Positions 43,101 through 49,100 of a DNA stretch of 64,000 bases are shown here, in pieces; position 1 is the first letter of the stretch, and each line of letters starts with the position of its first letter. A program made the position numbers and the translations under genes. This DNA is from Cyclina sinensis (taxonomy: Eukaryota > Mollusca > Bivalvia > Venerida > Veneridae). The notes beneath the pieces are model-generated. The model made no database searches and was not told the DNA's origin. It worked only from the letters and a program-made list of their open reading frames with translations. The stretch is from NCBI GenBank assembly GCA_012932295.1, contig JAAONU010000001.1, positions 51,681,134-51,745,133 of the forward strand. Reading direction: 5' to 3'.

Positions 43101-46100
43101 CTGATTTATCATGACTTATCAGTCATACCTATCTTTAAAATGTTTTCCCAAACACCATATTATCAATTATAAATCATGAAAGTTCTGTTATTGTTTAATA
43201 TTTCAAATTACTCACAATGAAATGAATTGTAATGGTATTATCTTATTGCACTTGCTTTACCCATTAGAACCAAACACATGTGAGGCCAGTCATGTTGTTG
43301 CTGAGACTTGTGTGCTGGTAGACAAGAGAAGCATTTGTGTGCGTGTGTGTGTGTGTGGAGGGGGGAGCACTGCTGAACTCTCACTAGTAACCCTCCAGAG
43401 CTCAGCTCAGTGGTTATTGTATTTGTATCTGATCTGAAAGGTCCTAAGTTTGAAATCTAGCCAAAGCATGCAGCATGTCCTACAACAGAGACACCTGTGG
43501 TACAAACAGCTGTGAAGGGGTTCTATCTTGGTTTGAGTCTTAATAGAAAAGCTTTCCTTGTAATCAAGCTTAGATAAGTATAAATTAGTAGACATTAAAT
43601 CAATTCTCCTTAGCAATATGAATACCTGAATGGAAACATGATATCATGGACAGCTTTAATCCTTAAAATTTTAAGGTAAGAAGTTTTGCATACTGTATAA
43701 CTGATGTTTCTGACTTCAGGTTACAGTAATCTACTGACTTTCAAGATACCTGCGTTAACCCAGGTCTGATAATATTATGGAGTATCCACTATCCTTACCC
43801 TCTACAAACTGTAGATGCCTCAGAAAAAGTTGCTCTCTCTGTATAAACACGGAAACAATTTGTATCAAACTTTGTCCAACCTGCAAAAATGAAACAAAAT
43901 TAAGAAATTTATCAGAAGAAAATTTAAATCACTCTTGAAATTAAATAAAAAAGTAAAAACCATATTACTGGTTCAATGACCATGATTTTTCTGACATATA
44001 TATGTAAAAATATTACAATCTTACATGAAGACCTCCACATGTAACATCCATCGACACAAGGTGAAGCTTCATGAATAACAATACAGGAACATAGTTACTT
44101 CAAACCCTGTCAGTAACATTGTTGATAATCTGAAACTTTCCTAGACATTTTACTTAAAATTTCTAAAATGGTACTGCCAGACATGTGGGACCATCATAGT
44201 TATTATAGCTTTTTTGTTAATTATGACAAAACTCAAACTATTCCTTGAGACAGCTGCATTATGTGTAACATTGCTGATAATTTTTGTCCAGTTTTTGTTT
44301 TGTAATTCATCTATGGCAGACCATAGAAGCTAAAAAGGCTGAAAATCCAGACACAAGAAAAGCAATAAAACGTCCCAGGTTGCAATAACAGTGTCTACAT
44401 AAATCTCACTGGCAACATAAAAATGTTAAACCTTGTAAGAAGAAAAAAGCAACAACATTAAACATCCTTAACAAACATCAAAATCACACTAAGTGTTGGT
44501 TTTCCAAAACAAGGAGCCTTAATTCTGTGAGAGAGGTAAGGACAGGTATTGACAGATTCTTTCATGTCATTTTTCAATGTATAAGTTAAATGGAACAGTT
44601 TTCGGTAACTTTTATGACACAATTTTCCTGAGCATTTGTAAACATTCAGAACATGTTACATATTTCCTGAATACTGGTAAACATCCAAAAGGTTGTTTTT
44701 TGTTTATGAAGTTAATATAAAACTAACAGGTATACGTAACAGGTATACTTGTTCTAATTTCAATCTGACAACACATCATTAAGCTGTAAAACATATCAAG
44801 ATGACTGTTCCTTAAATCACAGCTGATACAAAGCTTATTATGTGTGTAATTACTTCAAACACTTTGGAAAATTGGGAAAAAAAAAATTCTTCCTGTTAAG
44901 GTCTGTTTTCACTCACAACATTAATGACTGTTACAGCCACTGTTGTTTCTTAAGTCATACTGTCCGTGTACGTGTACTGTCCATGTACTGTCTGTGTCCT
45001 GTCCATGTATGTGTACTGTCTGTGTACGTGTACTGTCCATGTACGTGTAATGTTTGTGTACTGTCCATGTACTGTCTGTGTACTGTCCGTGTCCGTGTAC
45101 TGTTTCCTTCTCAGTAATATATGCAAAACTAACTGAGAATGCAAGCCAGCAAAACTAGTGGTTATTCTTTCATGTACAATCTGGAATGAGAGTCTCCACA
45201 GTGTCTTTCCACATTCCAGACTGTCCAAGTACTAATATGAGCCAAGGAAGCAGTTATTAAGTGGATTAATACAGGATACAAGAACTTGTCTCCAAATTGA
45301 TGCAATATATTAAATATGTTAAAACTAATACAAACTTACCTTCAGGACAATTTAACCATGGTATATTCTGTTGATACAGAGACAGCTCAAATTCATAATC
45401 TGGTAATGTCTGAAATTTATGTAAGAAAAATAATGAGTTTTTATAATTGTTCTTGTATATATCCTCACTTTATTCACACTTTTTTTATAGTCCCTATTTT
45501 AAACTTCATTACCCATACTTTTTTTACTGACTCTCTTCCACAATCCCACAGACTGATCCCAACTCCTTTAAGTTCAGACTGTTCTAATGTTTCATCCTCT
45601 ATAAGGACCCAAGCTTTATATCTAGTTCATCCATATTTTTTTTACTTTAGCTTATTCATTTACCTTATCTCTACATCTACCCTACCTTTACCTCATTAGT
45701 TATCTGGTCATTACATTTACCTCATTAACTTTATGCTCATTTCTGTTACCTCATTAACAATCTGGTCATTACTTTTATTATTTTTTTTTTTTTAATTTGC
45801 CTTTTTTCAATTTTCTTTTAGCAAGATTATAATTGTCTAAGTGATGTTCCTTTTTCAAATAAATCCGTACTACCGGTATTATATTTCCAGTACCATGCAC
45901 CCAAAATGATTTATAAAAAAAAACTGGAGTAATTATGTCATCAAGTGAACATGTGTTTTTGAAAATGCCAAACATAATACTTCATCATTATAAATGTATT
46001 TTCTGATAAAACAATCCTCCAGATTTCTTGTTTCATACTTCTAGTGCTTTGATAACACCAATGCTTTTTTTTTTCTTTTATCTTGTAGGTAAAAAAACAA

Positions 46101-49100
46101 ACAGCATCAGATGTTTAACTCATCTGTGGTATTGTTTGGCAAAGAGCATATTCAGCTGGGTGTGGGTGCGACAGCAAGTGATGGATGGAAAAATAGGGAT
46201 GTCTTGGATATTGCATTGCTATGTTGGGTGGCGTAACCAAGTTTTAATGGTTTTGCAATATGTTTGCTTTTTTCTGACAGCACTTTGTTACTTCTCACAT
46301 CTCAAAGCACGAAATGTTAATTGCTGTGGAGATTTTTTTATGATAATGTAATATGCAGATAGACTTTTGTAGTTTCACCAATATCTGATAGTAAAATAAT
46401 GAAAACACCTGACCCGTGGCAACATGTTCTCTGTCTTTATTATTTTTTAAGCATCTGGCGTAATATTTTATCCATCCATAAAGGTCTCATGGTGCTTTTT
46501 TTGTTTCTGCACAATCCTGTGAAAAGTCTCAGAATGAAGATGGCCACAAAAAGAGTTATTTCTATGTTACATTATAATAATTAAGTTTTTGTGAACCGTT
46601 AGCCAGTATTATCATGTGAAGAAGTGTTCCAAAGGTGAGAAGTAATATTAGTAAATCTACAGTCAGGTTTTAAATTCTATTAAATGATAGTAAAAAAGGT
46701 CAGAAAATAAGTAATGTCTCCAAAACTAAACATTACCAGGTACTTTGTGAAGCCAACTAGATTTAGAATGTTCAAACATCCAGTGTCAACAACTGTTTCA
46801 CATATCATTTTAACATAGGAATTTCTATATAAACTTGATGTTATTTTAATCCCTTAAGCTTAAATTCATCCTTAGTTATGTATAATCGAATTCCTCCAAT
46901 TCTTTAATTTTGAGAATTGATTGTAACTGTAACATACTGTATGTAAAACTTCTGTTACCATATTCATTGTTATCATAGTCAAATATTTATACACATATAG
47001 CTAATATTAAATGCAAAACATTAAAAACAATATTAACTAGAAATGGTTTTTGATTGAACAAAAACATATGTCTCCCCCCAGCCAGTTGCTGCAGGCAGTA
47101 TTGAATCAGACGATTGTAAAATTTGACATTTAACCTCAAAGTGTGACCTTGACCTTGAGACACCACACCCTCAAAGTGGGTTCTGCATGTCACCTTGATG
47201 ATGTGAACATCTGACCCAAGTTTCATAAAAATCCTTCAAGGGCTTTGGAAGATACAGAGCGGACACGATTTTGTGGCATTTGACATTTAACCTCCAAGTG
47301 TGACCTTGACTTGAGACACCACACCCGCAAAGTGGGTTCTGCATGTCGCCTTGATGAGGTGAACATCTGACCCAAGTTTCATAAAAATCCTTCAAGGGCT
47401 AGATACAGAGCGGACACGATTTTGTGACGGACAGACGGACGGACAGACAGACAACCGGGGAAAAACAATATATCTCCCCCGATGAGGTGAACATCTGACC
47501 CAAGTTTCATAAAAATCCTTCAAGGGCTTTTGAAGATACAGAGCGGACACGATTTTGTGGCATTTGACATTTAACCTCCAAGTGTGACCTTGACCTTGAG
47601 ACACCACACCCGCAAAGTGGGTTCTGCACGTCACCTTGATAAGGTGAACATCTGACCCAAGTTTCATAAAAATCCTTCAAAGGCTTTTGAAGATACAGAG
47701 CGGACACAATTTTGTGGCATTTGACATTAAACCTCCAAGTGTGACCTTGACCTTCAGACACCACACCCGCAAAGTGGGTTCTGCACGTCGTCTTGATGAA
47801 GTGAACATCTGACCCAAGTTTCATAAAAATCCTTCAAGGGCTTTGGAAGATACAGAGCGGACACGATTTTGTGACGGACAGACGGACGGACGGACGGACG
47901 GACGGACAACCAGGGGAAAAACAATATGTCTCCCCCATTTTTGGGGGGAGACATAATTAGTTAATGGAATTAATGCTGTACTGTGACATCTAAATTTATA
48001 AAGAAAAAACATGATGTAACTTGTTACCAACAGTGTAGACAGACATAAATTTTAAAATACCTATGTAACTTGTCATCAATAGAAAGAGTGTGACATAACG
48101 AAACCCCCAAGAAGTCAAGTTTAAATGTTCTTCATCCTTTTCAGATTACTTCATCAGCTTGATTTAGATATTTCAAAATTTTCAAATCTAATAATAAAAC
48201 CTGAATTTACAACAGAATACAGTATATGAATTATTTAAACTGTGTTTTTGCTTCATATAGAAAGAACAGGAATAAACATATTTTATAGACCTAGATTATT
48301 AATTATATCAAATGACTGAAATATGACTGACATATCTGTCTGTTCATAACAATCTTTAATTTTAATATGTTTCTATCACATTTTTGTAAACTTTATTTCA
48401 GCAGAACAAAAATGTGATAGAAATAGAGAGATAGAGAAGAAAGATGACAGAAACTCTGAAGAAATAGCAGAAGCAGAAGAAGACAGAGGTACATTGATCT
48501 ACAAGAATAAAAAGACAGCTACTATGGTTTGGAGACTACCATATTAACTAATTACATGTAGTTGATAGGACAATAAACCCCAAACTAAGGGCTCTGGACT
48601 ACACACTGTCTTCAGGAGGATTCCATTTATTACACCCAAATTTGACCCGGAAAAATCCACTTGCCCGAACTGGGTTTGAACTTGAGTACCATCAGTTACT
48701 AAGCGGACACTCTACCATGTCGCCATAAAAGCTAGTTGATAGGCAAGGGTGCAGAGGTCCCATATTATAGTTCTGCTACAAGATGTTATAAAATCAGCTT
48801 CTAAATGTTCTCACTTTATTATGTAACCAGGAAAAACTCACTTGAAATCCAGCTCAGGGCCCTTGGTTCTCAAAGTGGACCCTCTAACATGTCGCCATAA
48901 AAGCTAGCTGATAGGCAAGGGAGGAGAAGTGGCATATTATACCTCTACTATAACTGAATTATCTTTTTATAAGAGAAAGTCTTTGCTTTGATCAACAAAA
49001 GTTCTAGCAGCTTAATTAACCCTATTTCTTTAGTACACTATGGGTGGAACCTTTCAATTTAATAGTTAATTTACTTCAATAACTAACTTCAGTTTTGGCT

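Noticed and set aside
44842..45228. Frames rich in Cys/Val and Thr/Tyr
   Set aside because: Artefacts of the TGTCCATGTACTG minisatellite.
46028..46351. 107-residue plus-strand frame
   Set aside because: Low-complexity start, no domain, AT-rich codons, inside intron 1 on the opposite strand.
47171..48030. Overlapping frames with F-Y-E-T-W-V-R
   Set aside because: Translated bivalve-type repeat units; the motif recurs only because the DNA unit recurs.
48361..48560. Plus-strand exon-like stretch (E-Q-K-C-D-R then acidic/basic residues)
   Set aside because: The frame is a purine-rich run next to a perfect hairpin; no partner exon on the plus strand.
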